Assembly (NCBI GenBank): GCA_015064555.1
Contig: SVRZ01000006.1
Span: 1 to 64,000 of the forward strand
Direction: 5' to 3'
DNA: 64,000 bases
Origin: Oscillospiraceae bacterium
GTDB lineage: Bacteria; Bacillota; Clostridia; Oscillospirales; CAG-272
The notes beneath the pieces were generated by a model. That model was not told the DNA's origin. It made no database searches and was given only the letters and a program-made list of their open reading frames with translations. The position numbers were made by a program, and so were the translations under genes. Positions 1 through 8,099 of this stretch are shown here, piece by piece; the stretch's first letter is position 1, and each line of letters begins with the position of its first letter.

Positions 1-2
1 AT

Positions 3-167
3 CTTTCTTTTGAGGGGGACGGGATAATTGCATGCGTTGTTTCGAATGTCTTGAATTATAAATACAACTTTGGTTATATGGCAGGAGACGAGGTAACTTT
101 GTTTTCAAAAGTAACAGATTATTATAAGAAGTATGCAATATATTTCAAAATAGTAAGAATTCCATAA
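3..167 (+). CDS. C-terminal fragment of an unidentified protein (cut by window edge)
   Basis: The frame starting at base 3 is open from the window edge to a TAA at 165-167 and encodes about 54 residues. The fragment is rich in aromatic and basic residues (FGYMAGDEV, YYKKYAIYFKIVRIP at the end). The pattern faintly recalls the end of HIRAN-type small domains, but this is too weak to name. It is directly followed by a hairpin with a T-run, which fits a real gene end. The other two plus frames contain stops within the first 30 bases. Function unknown. Confidence 0.45.
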   Translation, partial: LSFEGDGIIACVVSNVLNYKYNFGYMAGDEVTLFSKVTDYYKKYAIYFKIVRIP

Positions 168-171
168 AAAT

Positions 172-220
172 AGAAGAGACTGCCCGATGCTTTAATTAGC
201 CAAGGACAGCCTCTTTTCTA
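172..220 (+). terminator. Imperfect hairpin with T-run after the edge gene
   Basis: Arms 175-185 (AGAGACTGCCC) and 204-214 (GGACAGCCTCT) pair at 9 of 11 positions and are followed by TTTT. The location, just past the stop of the edge ORF, fits an intrinsic terminator. The arm motif GACAGCCTCT recurs near 8041 and 29111. Confidence 0.5.
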
Positions 221-385
221 TATTGATTCTAAAAATTTTATTGAATTTTTTTGTCATTAAATATACAGTATTCTTTTCGGGTGCGGTTAAATGCGATTTA
301 AAGATTCTGTTATCTAATCCTGTTATATTGCCGGGCGTGCCTCGGATGATTACTACCGTAATAGCGTTTTTATCGCATAGTGGCT

Positions 386-628
386 TTAACGCATACTTCT
401 TTTCTCGTGCAGGCCTTGACATACCGCCAAAGGGGTAAAATTGCTCCACAGTAGATCACCACTTTCGGTGCAGTGAATGTGCGCCCGTTTCGTAGCTCTT
501 TTTTTGCTGATATAGAGATTAACGGTAATATCGTTATGCTTTAAATTGTACAAGTAAAAGTGTTCGAGACTTTCTTTGGTAGAGTTTCCTTTGATTCGTT
601 TAAGCTTTAACGAACTTGTACCAAACAT
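386..628 (-). CDS. Small hypothetical protein (80 aa)
   Basis: The ATG at 628 is preceded by a strong ribosome binding site (GGAGG, 7 nt upstream), the main reason for calling this ORF. The product is basic, with an internal RAHIHCTESGDLLW segment; I do not recognise the family. It lies 30 nt downstream of the lipoprotein gene and reads the same way, so it may be the last gene of that operon. A second minus ORF (192-449) overlaps its end in another frame, so the gene could also be a frameshifted relic of a longer protein. Confidence 0.4.
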   Translation of the reverse strand: MFGTSSLKLKRIKGNSTKESLEHFYLYNLKHNDITVNLYISKKRATKRAHIHCTESGDLLWSNFTPLAVCQGLHEKRSMR

Positions 629-658
629 TATAATCCCTCCATATCAGGTTGTAGTAAA

Positions 659-1360
659 TCAATCTGCAAACGTTACCTTGCTTGAATATTCAAAGGTTTG
701 AGTATAGGTTACGTTACCGTCGGTATCGTATGAAGTTTCCTTTATCTTATTTCCTTGACCATCATACTCATACTTCATTGTTGTAACGGTAGTTTTCGTT
801 CCTACTGTCATTGTAGTTATTGTTTCTACTAAAAGATCACTGTTGTATTTGTTTTCGTGTGTATAAGATTGACCTTTGTTATTTGAACGTGCAATATCAT
901 TGCCGTGTTCATCTTTTGTAACGGTTGTTGTAACACCGCTTGTAGAGGTTTGAATATAAGATCCGTATTCATCGGTGTATTCATATGTGATTATTATTTC
1001 GGTTTCTTTACCGTTGTAGATGGAAACCGTTCTCATCTCTAAAATTCGTCCATTTGCATCATTTGTAATGAAGATTTCTGAAACAAGTCCGGATTTCGAA
1101 ATGTTTTTTTGATAGTTTTGATAACCGTTTTCGTCATATCCAATATCACTTTCTGTATCGGATATTCCGCCTGATGTTGTTTTGTTTTTTACTACTTGAT
1201 AGTCTTGATTATAAATGAACTCAACCGTGACTGTTCCAGTTTTATCTGCCATTGTCTGCTTTACAAGATAGAGTTTGGCTGTATCCTCGGTGTTTCCGCA
1301 AGAAAACAGGAATGCACAACAGAGCACAGTAATAAGAAGCACTGAAATTATCTTTTTCAT
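659..1360 (-). CDS. YD-repeat-like secreted lipoprotein
   Basis: 233 aa. The N-terminus is a lipoprotein signal peptide with lipobox LFSC and the acceptor Cys at residue 21, so the protein should be anchored on the outer face of the membrane. The mature part is almost all beta-strand-like repeats of the form (Y/T)DxxGN or YDENG (for example IGYDENG, TKDEHGND, YEYDGQGN, YDTDGN), recalling RHS/YD repeats on a small scale. The start is supported by AAAGGAG upstream and by the ATGA overlap with the preceding gene's stop (1357-1359), which suggests translational coupling. It lies in the decaying island. Possible roles are surface attachment or immunity to a secreted toxin; neither is shown. Confidence 0.75.
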   Translation of the reverse strand: MKKIISVLLITVLCCAFLFSCGNTEDTAKLYLVKQTMADKTGTVTVEFIYNQDYQVVKNKTTSGGISDTESDIGYDENGYQNYQKNISKSGLVSEIFITNDANGRILEMRTVSIYNGKETEIIITYEYTDEYGSYIQTSTSGVTTTVTKDEHGNDIARSNNKGQSYTHENKYNSDLLVETITTMTVGTKTTVTTMKYEYDGQGNKIKETSYDTDGNVTYTQTFEYSSKVTFAD

Positions 1361-1985
1361 CGTTTTTCTCCTTTGTCAGTTTTGATAATACCAAGTCCGC
1401 AATTATGGCAAGCATCAGCGGACATATCGTTTACCTCACCGCAAATAGGGCAAGGTTGTTTTTGCATTTCTCTGCTTATTACAATCGGAAAATGTGTTCC
1501 AGCATATTTGAGCAAAGTATCCCCCTCGACAAACGACTCGGTGTGTGTTTATAAAGTGTGGATATAGTAATGATATTTCCGCCCTCAAACTGTAAATAAA
1601 CTCTACTACGAATGTTAGGAGGAGTCCTTCTTCGATTAGCACCTGTGTTTGGAGCAATAGGTTCAGGAGATGCTGGAACACCCAGTTGACGCCATCTTAA
1701 TCCGGGACCGGGTGTTTTTCTGCTTACATACTCATCCTCTTTGATATTTACTCCACGGATTTCTTTGGAAAACCATATTGAAGGTGATTGCACGTCAAAG
1801 ATTTTATAGATGGCGAACAGCAATGCCAATTCTGCTACAATGCAAATAAACGAAACAGTGCTGTTGATGTTTAAGATCAACAGTATCAAAGCAGCAATCA
1901 TCAAAGTGGTGATTATGGCAAATTCCGTGATAAGCATTTCCCTTTTTTGCTTAACTATTCTCTTAATTTCTTTCGAATCGTACAT
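1357..1985 (-). pseudogene. Membrane protein with C-terminal zinc ribbon, frameshifted
   Basis: The true start is the ATG at 1985 with GGAGGG upstream. The product begins MYDSKEIKRIVKQKRE, then has two hydrophobic segments (about residues 20-65) and a basic/proline-rich stretch. The original frame ends at 1479 with unrelated-looking residues, but the -1 frame takes over near 1535-1550 and reads FVEGDTLLKYAG, then a zinc ribbon CPICG-(11)-CHNCG, ending at 1357 in an ATGA overlap with the lipoprotein start. The intact protein would be about 208 aa. The shift lies at a CACACACC dinucleotide tract, so it may be slippage mutation or sequencing error. I do not recognise the family. Confidence 0.6.
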
Positions 1986-2044
1986 GGTTGCCCTCCTTAT
2001 AAATTCCCACAATATAAAAAGTGCGCCCCACGAGGAGACGCACG

Positions 2045-2154
2045 AAAAACGCCTCTCTCGATGCTGCGACACATTTTCCACTGATAACAAGGGGAGAGAG
2101 TACATTTTTACCTATAGTACTCCCTTGAAAGTGGAATTATTCAAATGTGTCGCA
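2045..2154 (-). promoter_or_regulatory. Leader with two mutually exclusive stems and a T-run
   Basis: Read on the minus strand, a 12-nt arm TGCGACACATTT (2154-2143) pairs perfectly with AAATGTGTCGCA (2076-2065). A second pair, CTCTCTC (2100-2094) with GAGAGAG (2059-2053), interleaves with the first and is followed by five T residues (2049-2045). The arrangement sits 60 nt before the start of the zinc-ribbon membrane protein and resembles an attenuator. It could equally be a small inverted-repeat element. Confidence 0.35.
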
Positions 2155-2349
2155 ATACAATTATAACATAATATACAAACAATTTCAAGATGCAACAGAG
2201 AAAATGCGTGATAATTGAAATAATTATAGAATGAAAAGACTGCCGGGAGCGTCGCTGAATGCCCGATATATCAGACTCACTTTGAACTTTGGGTGAGTAT
2301 GGGACTTTTCCTTATTTTCAAAATGAGTCTGACAGCAGGGGAGGGGTGG
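2155..2349. repeat. Non-coding stretch with a 16-nt imperfect inverted repeat
   Basis: No credible gene is seen between 1986 and 2349. Arms 2271-2286 and 2317-2332 match at 15 of 16 positions (TCAGACTCACTTTGAA against TTCAAAATGAGTCTGA). No T-run follows on either strand, so it is more an inverted repeat than a clear terminator. It lies just past the end of the mobile-element relic. Confidence 0.45.
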
Positions 2350-3498
2350 TTATTTAATCAGATATTGCTTGTAATACTCGGACATTTCTTTGTCAACTTT
2401 ATCAAAGCTGATAACAGTTATCTTGGCGCGATCACCGAGAAACTTCTTGACGAAATCGTATTGCCACTCAAAACATAGAGCCTTGTATTTTTCATTCGGC
2501 TCATAAATTATTGCCTCGCGGAAGCGATTCAAACGGCAAAGATCGGAGTCAAGATGGTAAAGAATGTACGTGCCATGGATTTTTGCGTCGTATTCAAAGC
2601 TTGTAAGTTTTGCTATTTGATCCTCACCAAATAGCAACTCAAGCAAATGTTCCCGCCATCCGGGTATTGAGATGAATTTTATGCTCCATACTGATTTAGG
2701 GGTATGAAATGAATCCGCGGGTAGAAGATATCAAAACGAGATCTGGCATTGGTGGCTTTTCTCATCGCAAGCATTGAGCGAAAAGCAATCTCGTGCGATG
2801 CACCGAAAAAAGAGCATCGGGAGACGGGCGTGATCTACGCCGGAATTGACGATGGATAATAAGTTGATATTTACATTCATTTTCATTTCTCCCTCGCCCG
2901 ACCATTTCATAACCGCGTTTCGTGTATTGTAAACTGCGTAGCAATCGCCTCCAGCGAAGACTGCTCCGGTGACACGGGAAAATCCGGTTTTGTTTACCTC
3001 GCCATTGTCGGTGAACTTCAGCATCCGAGAGGGATATGCAAGAGGTTGCGTTGTTATGATTCGGTTTATGCCCTCTGATTTGAGTCTGGGGAGCGTGTGC
3101 GGCAGATAATGAAATCCTGCATCCATAAATGCGGCGAGAGTTTCGGCAACTCTATGGTTACGATCAACATGCGCTTGAGTCATAGGCATATTGTAACCGT
3201 AGCAGATTGAATCGTAATACTCACCCTCGCCAATCCAAGTGAGTATGGGGCGTGCGCCCTTGTATAATCGGATTGATTTCATTCGTCCCTTACCGGTGAG
3301 TATGAAGATTTTGGGTAGGGATAGGGTTTCTTTCGTGGTTGGATTTTGAACGGTAACTGGAATTGTACATTCGCTTACAACTCTTCTGTATAGGCGCTTG
3401 TTTCCGAGTAAATCCAGAGATTTAACGGGAAATTCACCGCATACGGAGAGCAAAGAAATGAGTCTATGTAGCTGACTGCCGGGTTTTAGAATTTTCAT
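2350..3498 (-). pseudogene. Decayed mobile-element protein (replication-relaxation-like), several frameshifts
   Basis: The start at 3498 has AAGGAGG upstream. The N-terminal half (MKILKPGSQLHRLISLLSVCG, then TGFSRVTGAVF and CYAVYNTRNAVMKWSGEGE) has the look of conserved proteins carried by clostridial integrative elements, with a winged-helix-like start. The first frame ends at 2731. Near 2806-2811 a run of six A (T on the coding strand) shifts the frame; the next frame reads FFGASHEIAFRSMLAMRKA, then FYPRIHFIPLNQYGA and a stop. A third frame then reads KFISIPGWREHLLELLF and continues to 2350. The three frames join into one plausible protein of about 375 residues, so this is one broken gene. 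Family assignment is from memory. Confidence 0.6.
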
Positions 3499-3533
3499 AT
3501 AGTGTATCCTCCTTAATAAAATAGAATTGTGGA

Positions 3534-3569
3534 AAATCCGACATAATGACTGCACTCAATGTCGGATTT
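3534..3569. terminator. Perfect 11-bp hairpin
   Basis: AAATCCGACAT (3534-3544) and ATGTCGGATTT (3559-3569) pair perfectly with a 14-nt loop. It separates the DUF6100-like gene from the broken gene downstream and has short T-runs on both sides, so it may terminate in either direction. Confidence 0.5.
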
Positions 3570-3670
3570 CTTTTGCTTAAAAGCCCGAAAATGCAGTGTT
3601 TTCAAGACTTTTTATGGCGTTTGTGAAGTGTAATAATTTTTACACCAAAAATCGTGGTTTTTGCACCTTG

Positions 3671-4384
3671 CTATAAGGGCGTTTTCGGGTTTTCAAAGAG
3701 CATTACACCCTCGTCGGGATAGCTTTTTCGTGCGACATTCCAAGCGTTGATATCCTCTATGGGTACAACGTAAATCTCGGTACGGTTCTCGCTTCCTGCC
3801 ACGCTGCAGTAATGATGCTCGCAGTAGTGCGGGCTATCGTCCTTCATCACGAAAAGTGCAACAGTATCAGATGCCATATTGATATCCACGTTATCGTGGT
3901 CGCGCCAATGGCGCTCGGGATAATCTCGGTCATACACGTGGCGATAAGCTATCATACACTTGCCGTATCTGAAGGTTGGATGCTTTCTGAAAAAGTCGCT
4001 GAGTGCTGTGTAGAGCATATCTCTTACGTAGTCGGTAGAACCTTTTTCTTTCTTTGGCAGTAGCGCGGGGAAGCGCACGCAAAACCAACCCTCTTTGGTA
4101 TATCCAACCTCTACGGGCACTGCAGATTTGATAAGCTTCCCAACATCACTCACAGCGTTTACGTTTCCTGTGCAGGACATAAGCGATGCGGCATTGACAA
4201 GAATCTTTTGACACTCGTAGTAGATCTCGGCGGAGTAGTAATAGGCATCGCGCGCCTTACCATCCTCCCAAAGCTGACTTGTTATCTCAATATGCTCGTC
4301 GAGATTATCTCGCAGTGCCTTAACCTTTTCAAGCGTTTTAATGAAGGGGTGAACCTTTGGTATTTCATAAATGTTTTCTTTCAT
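3671..4384 (-). CDS. DUF6100-like protein of integrative elements
   Basis: 237 aa, soluble, no signal peptide. The N-terminal third is helical and charged. The conserved-looking core carries FCVRFPALLPKKEKGS, a histidine/arginine-rich stretch (YRHVYDRDYPERHWRDHDN) and HYCEHHYCSVAGSENRTEI. From memory these match the DUF6100 family, which rides on clostridial conjugative elements; its biochemical role is unknown. The start has AAAGGA eight bases upstream. It is the only island gene besides the lipoprotein and the small ORF that looks intact. Confidence 0.6.
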   Translation of the reverse strand: MKENIYEIPKVHPFIKTLEKVKALRDNLDEHIEITSQLWEDGKARDAYYYSAEIYYECQKILVNAASLMSCTGNVNAVSDVGKLIKSAVPVEVGYTKEGWFCVRFPALLPKKEKGSTDYVRDMLYTALSDFFRKHPTFRYGKCMIAYRHVYDRDYPERHWRDHDNVDINMASDTVALFVMKDDSPHYCEHHYCSVAGSENRTEIYVVPIEDINAWNVARKSYPDEGVMLFENPKTPL

Positions 4385-4410
4385 ATTTTTCCTTTCATTT
4401 GCAAAACAAA

Positions 4411-4455
4411 AAGAGCTATGAATTGATGCAAATAAAACATCTTTTCATAGCTCTT
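4411..4455. repeat. 12-bp inverted repeat
   Basis: AAGAGCTATGAA (4411-4422) and TTCATAGCTCTT (4444-4455) pair perfectly. It lies just upstream of the DUF6100-like start, in the leader or promoter region of that gene. Its role is unclear. Confidence 0.45.
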
Positions 4456-4510
4456 AAATTGTGTATTCTTAGTACATTCCGTTGTGCTTAAGAGTGTTAC
4501 TCTGCACAAA

Positions 4511-4547
4511 TTGGCGTAAAATTGGTGTAATGGCGTACAATTTTACG
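4511..4547. repeat. Arm-like tandem motifs with a 10-bp palindrome at the island edge
   Basis: Three similar motifs (TTGGCGTAAA, TTGGTGTAAT, TGGCGTACAA) follow each other at about 10-11 bp spacing. The outer parts form a perfect inverted repeat CGTAAAATTG (4515-4524) and CAATTTTACG (4538-4547). This is the boundary between the accessory island and lysS. It could be an integrase arm-site cluster or a weak hairpin ending the lysS operon; no integrase gene is present in the window. Confidence 0.35.
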
Positions 4548-4597
4548 AGCGAGTTTTCTTAAAAACCCAGCAAATATAAGGAGTTTTGACCTATTGA

Positions 4598-6106
4598 TTA
4601 GGTTTCCGGCTTCATTGTGGGGAAGAGAAGCACGTCGCGGATGGATGCCGAATCGGTGAGGAGCATAACAAGTCTGTCAACTCCGAATCCGAGACCGCCT
4701 GTGGGAGGCATACCGTATTCGAGCGCGGTAACGTAATCGTAATCGACCTCTGCGTTGCACTCGGGCTCCTCTGCCTTCTTCTTTGCAACCTGTCTTTCGA
4801 AGCGGTCGCGCTGATCGATGGGATCGTTAAGCTCGGAGAATGCGTTTCCGTACTCGGTGCAGTTGATGAAATACTCGAATCTCTCGGTGAATCTGGGATC
4901 CTCGGGCTTTCTCTTTGCGAGGGGACTGTTCTCAACCGGGTAATCATAAATGAAGGTGGGCTGAATGAGCTTATCCTCGACGAAGGCGTCAAAGAGCTCG
5001 ACGAGAACCGTACCTGCGGTTGCATCGGCGGGAACCTCAACGTGAAGTCGCTTTGCCTCTGCGCGAGCCGCCTCGTCGTTTTCCCAGGAGTAGTAATCAA
5101 CGCCGGCATACTTCTTGACAGCCTCGACCATGGTGAGTCTTTCCCAATGTCCGAGATCTATCTCGATGCCCTGATAGGTGATCTTTGTATCTCCGCAGAC
5201 CTCCTTTGCGAGCATCTTGTAAAGCTCCTCTACAAGGTCCATCATTCCGTAATAATCGGTGAATGCCTCATAGAGCTCTATGGTGGTGAATTCGGGGTTA
5301 TGCTTGGGATCCATTCCCTCGTTTCTGAATATTCTTCCTACCTCGTAGACCTTGTTCATACCGCCGACGATCAGTCTTTTCAGGTAAAGCTCGGTCTCTA
5401 TTCTTAAGTACATAGGCATATCGAGGGTATTGTGATGAGTCTTGAAGGGGCGCGCCGATGCTCCGATTTCAAGCGGAACGAGTATGGGCGTGTCTACCTC
5501 AAGATAGCCCTTGGAATCAAGGTAGCTTCTTATGAGAGAGAGGATCTTGGATCTCTTGACAAAGGTGTTCTTAACGTCGGGATTGACGATAAGGTCAACG
5601 TAGCGCTGTCTGTATCTCTGCTCAAGATTGGTAAGTCCGTGGAACTTCTCGGGGAGGGGAAGAAGCGATTTTGCAAGGAGAGTAACACTGCTTGCATGAA
5701 CCGAGATCTCTCCGGTTCTGGTTCTGAAAAGAATTCCTTCTACACCGATAATATCACCGACGTCCCACTTTTTGAAGCCTGCATAGACCTCTTCTCCGAG
5801 GTCGTCACGCGAGAGGTAGAGCTGGATCTTGCCTTCACCGTCAAGAAGGTGAGCGAAGGATGCCTTACCCATAACTCTCTTGCCGACCATTCTGCCGGCA
5901 ACTCTTACCGAGATGCTTTCGCCTGCCGCGGCAAGCTCCTCCTCGCGAGCCGCGAACTCCGCAACGGCTGCGGTGCTGGAGTGGGTAACGTCATATTTGG
6001 TTATCTCGAAGGGGTTTTTTCCTGCATCACAGAGAGCCTGAAGCTTGTCGCGTCTTACCTTAAGCTCGCTGGTATCATTTAAAGCGTTAACGTTATTATC
6101 TGCCAT
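4598..6106 (-). CDS. lysS: Lysyl-tRNA synthetase, class II
   Basis: 502 aa, full length. Charges tRNA-Lys with lysine in the cytoplasm. The N-terminal OB-fold anticodon-binding domain covers about residues 55-150 (VAGRMVGKRVMGKASF). The class II catalytic core follows, with motif 2 FRNEGMD and motif 3 GLGFGVDRLVML near the C-terminus. The start is preceded by AAAGGAG. It lies 29 nt downstream of greA in the same direction; lysS next to greA is a common Firmicutes arrangement. Coding density is normal and no defect is seen. Confidence 0.97.
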   Translation of the reverse strand: MADNNVNALNDTSELKVRRDKLQALCDAGKNPFEITKYDVTHSSTAAVAEFAAREEELAAAGESISVRVAGRMVGKRVMGKASFAHLLDGEGKIQLYLSRDDLGEEVYAGFKKWDVGDIIGVEGILFRTRTGEISVHASSVTLLAKSLLPLPEKFHGLTNLEQRYRQRYVDLIVNPDVKNTFVKRSKILSLIRSYLDSKGYLEVDTPILVPLEIGASARPFKTHHNTLDMPMYLRIETELYLKRLIVGGMNKVYEVGRIFRNEGMDPKHNPEFTTIELYEAFTDYYGMMDLVEELYKMLAKEVCGDTKITYQGIEIDLGHWERLTMVEAVKKYAGVDYYSWENDEAARAEAKRLHVEVPADATAGTVLVELFDAFVEDKLIQPTFIYDYPVENSPLAKRKPEDPRFTERFEYFINCTEYGNAFSELNDPIDQRDRFERQVAKKKAEEPECNAEVDYDYVTALEYGMPPTGGLGFGVDRLVMLLTDSASIRDVLLFPTMKPET

Positions 6107-6135
6107 TTTTCGGCTCCTTTCGTCGTCGGTTATTA

Positions 6136-6612
6136 TTACTTCGCTCTTGTAACGTTCTTTACTACGAGAGTCTGCTCGCGTACACCCGAAACGGTAACTA
6201 CGTCACCCTCTGCCGAGCCGAGAAGTGCACGGCCGACAGGCGAATCATCCGATATCTTTCCGCTGAGAGGATCGGTCTCGTAAGAGCCGACTATATGATA
6301 GGTGAACTCTCTGCCTCTTGTTTCGTTGTAAACCACTACGATAGATCCTACGCTTACCTTGGATTCGTCGATCTGGGACTCGTCGATGATCTTTGCATTT
6401 GCGATCATCTCGCGAAGCTCTGCGATGCGTGCGTGGATCTTGCCCTGTTCTTCCTTTGCTGCATCGTATTCGCTGTTCTCGGAAAGGTCTCCGAAGGAGC
6501 GCGCGGTGGAAATTTCCTTTTTGTTCTCCTCAACTCTTACGTTGACGAGGAAGTCAAGCTCGTCCTGAAGTGCCTTAAAGCCTGCAGGGGTGTAGGTTTT
6601 TGTTTCTGCCAT
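6136..6612 (-). CDS. greA: Transcription elongation factor GreA
   Basis: 158 aa, the usual length. Rescues backtracked RNA polymerase by stimulating cleavage of the nascent transcript. The N-terminal coiled coil (residues 1-75) carries the acidic tip GDLSENSEYD, which reaches into the polymerase secondary channel. The C-terminal half is the FKBP-like domain (SPVGRALLGSAEGD). The start has AGGAGAT upstream. It is the middle gene of a protease-greA-lysS run with short gaps. Confidence 0.96.
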   Translation of the reverse strand: MAETKTYTPAGFKALQDELDFLVNVRVEENKKEISTARSFGDLSENSEYDAAKEEQGKIHARIAELREMIANAKIIDESQIDESKVSVGSIVVVYNETRGREFTYHIVGSYETDPLSGKISDDSPVGRALLGSAEGDVVTVSGVREQTLVVKNVTRAK

Positions 6613-6629
6613 TTCTATATCTCCTATAA

Positions 6630-7961
6630 TTAATCATTATTGTATCCGAGGATACCGAGCGCCGTGTTTATATACAGCTCGTCTGTCTCGGCTCTGTCCG
6701 CATCCTCCTCGGGCGCGGGAATAAGAACGTCCGGGATAACCCCGACCTCATGGAAGTTTTCTCCCGAGGGGGGATTGTAGAGTGCTACGGTGAGAGTGAG
6801 CGTATGACCTTTTCTGCCGATCGAAAGCTCGCTCTGCATAATACCCTTTTTGAAGGTGACCTCTCCGGCTATAGTAGCCTCGAGGATGCCCCAATCGTTA
6901 TAGTCGCGCATAGCTCCCGCAAAAAGCTCGGATGCCGATGCGGATGATGAGTTACATAAAACCACGGCGGGGATATCAAGCACGTGATCCTTGTCTTCGA
7001 GCTTTCCCGAGCCGCTGGATGCGTATACCGGCTTTTTACCGTTTGAGAAGGATGCTATCTTCGTACCGTCGGGAACGAGATAGGAGAGCATATTGCATAC
7101 CGCATCAAGAAGACCGCCGGGGTTTCCGCGAAGGTCGAAGATGACAGCCTCAGCCCCCTCTGCTTCTATGGAGTCGACAGCATTTATGAACTGAGCGGCG
7201 GTATTGCCCTTGAAGCCGGTTATTTTGATATATCCGACCTCACCCCCCGCTATCATTGAATAGGTTACTGTGGTTTCACTTATATGCTCGCGGGTCATGG
7301 TGAAGGTGATCTCCTCCTCACCGCGGAGGACTGTGACGGATACCTCGGTTCCCGCCTCACCCTTGATTTTGTTTATCATATTGAGCGTGCCGAGATCTTC
7401 GATGCGCTCTCCGTTTACCGCTACGATAAAATCGCCTGCCTTGATACCCGCTCTGTCGGCAGGAGCATCTACTTCAACGCTGATTACCTCGACCGTCATC
7501 TCTCTGTCCTCGCGGATGACCGAAACGCCAATTCCGACGAAGTTTCCGCTGAGATCCTGGGAATAATCCTCAGACTCATCGGGGGTGCGGAAGAATGCAT
7601 ATCTGTCGCCTATGGCGTAAATGTAGCAGTCTATAAGATTTAAGGTTACTGCCTCCTTGTCGGCGGTGTCGACCTCGCCGCAGAATTCCACCCACGCGGC
7701 AACCGTCTTTTCGGCAAGAGTGTCGTTATCCTCCAGGTCCTTGTAATAGTATGAGAGGAAGGAAAGCTCGACCGACGAGAAGAGCGAGGTGTCAAACTCG
7801 GGGATCTTATCCGATTCAAGAAGCCTGTTAGTTACCGAATCGGTTCCCGAGAGATCGGGAGGGGGAAGCTCTATTCCGCAGGATACTGCAGTCAGCAGAA
7901 GCGTGATGACGAGGATCAAAGCGGTTATGAGCTTTAAGGGGGAAGGTGCATTTCTTTTCAT
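6630..7961 (-). CDS. Carboxy-terminal processing protease lipoprotein (S41, PDZ)
   Basis: 443 aa. The signal peptide ends in lipobox LTAVSC with Cys28, so the protein is anchored outside the membrane. A PDZ domain spans about residues 140-225 (FVGIGVSVIRE, AGIKAGDFIVAVNGE). The S41 core follows, with RGNPGG near 279, the SASASE serine box near 340-345 and TFKKG with the general-base lysine near 371-372. The usual TFGKG reads TFKKG here. The family cleaves C-terminal tails of exported proteins and, in spore formers, signalling proteins such as SpoIVFA. AAAGGA precedes the start. First gene of the greA-lysS run. Confidence 0.88.
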   Translation of the reverse strand: MKRNAPSPLKLITALILVITLLLTAVSCGIELPPPDLSGTDSVTNRLLESDKIPEFDTSLFSSVELSFLSYYYKDLEDNDTLAEKTVAAWVEFCGEVDTADKEAVTLNLIDCYIYAIGDRYAFFRTPDESEDYSQDLSGNFVGIGVSVIREDREMTVEVISVEVDAPADRAGIKAGDFIVAVNGERIEDLGTLNMINKIKGEAGTEVSVTVLRGEEEITFTMTREHISETTVTYSMIAGGEVGYIKITGFKGNTAAQFINAVDSIEAEGAEAVIFDLRGNPGGLLDAVCNMLSYLVPDGTKIASFSNGKKPVYASSGSGKLEDKDHVLDIPAVVLCNSSSASASELFAGAMRDYNDWGILEATIAGEVTFKKGIMQSELSIGRKGHTLTLTVALYNPPSGENFHEVGVIPDVLIPAPEEDADRAETDELYINTALGILGYNND

Positions 7962-8018
7962 TTGATAATTCCTTTGCCAATTGTTTGGGAGAGCGTTTTT
8001 TCGGCAATCCCTATGAGA

Positions 8019-8049
8019 GGCTGCCTCAAACGAAGAATTTGTGACAGCC
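8019..8049. repeat. Short inverted repeat related to the GACAGCC motif
   Basis: GGCTGCC (8019-8025) and GACAGCC (8043-8049) form a short stem with one G-U pair between the CdaR-like gene and the protease gene. It resembles the arms at 175-214 and the single copy at 29111. No T-run follows on the minus strand, so termination is doubtful. Confidence 0.35.
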
Positions 8050-8099
8050 CCAATATTTTATCAGATAAATATAAAAAAATGCGTCGAATTAAAGAGTTA

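Noticed and set aside
192..449. Minus-strand ORF of 85 aa beginning with GTG
   Set aside because: It overlaps the better supported ORF at 386-628, has no ribosome site and shows no recognisable protein pattern; it may be part of the same relic.
4612..6082. Long ORFs on the plus strand and in a second minus frame across lysS
   Set aside because: They are shadows of lysS; none has a ribosome site or family motifs.
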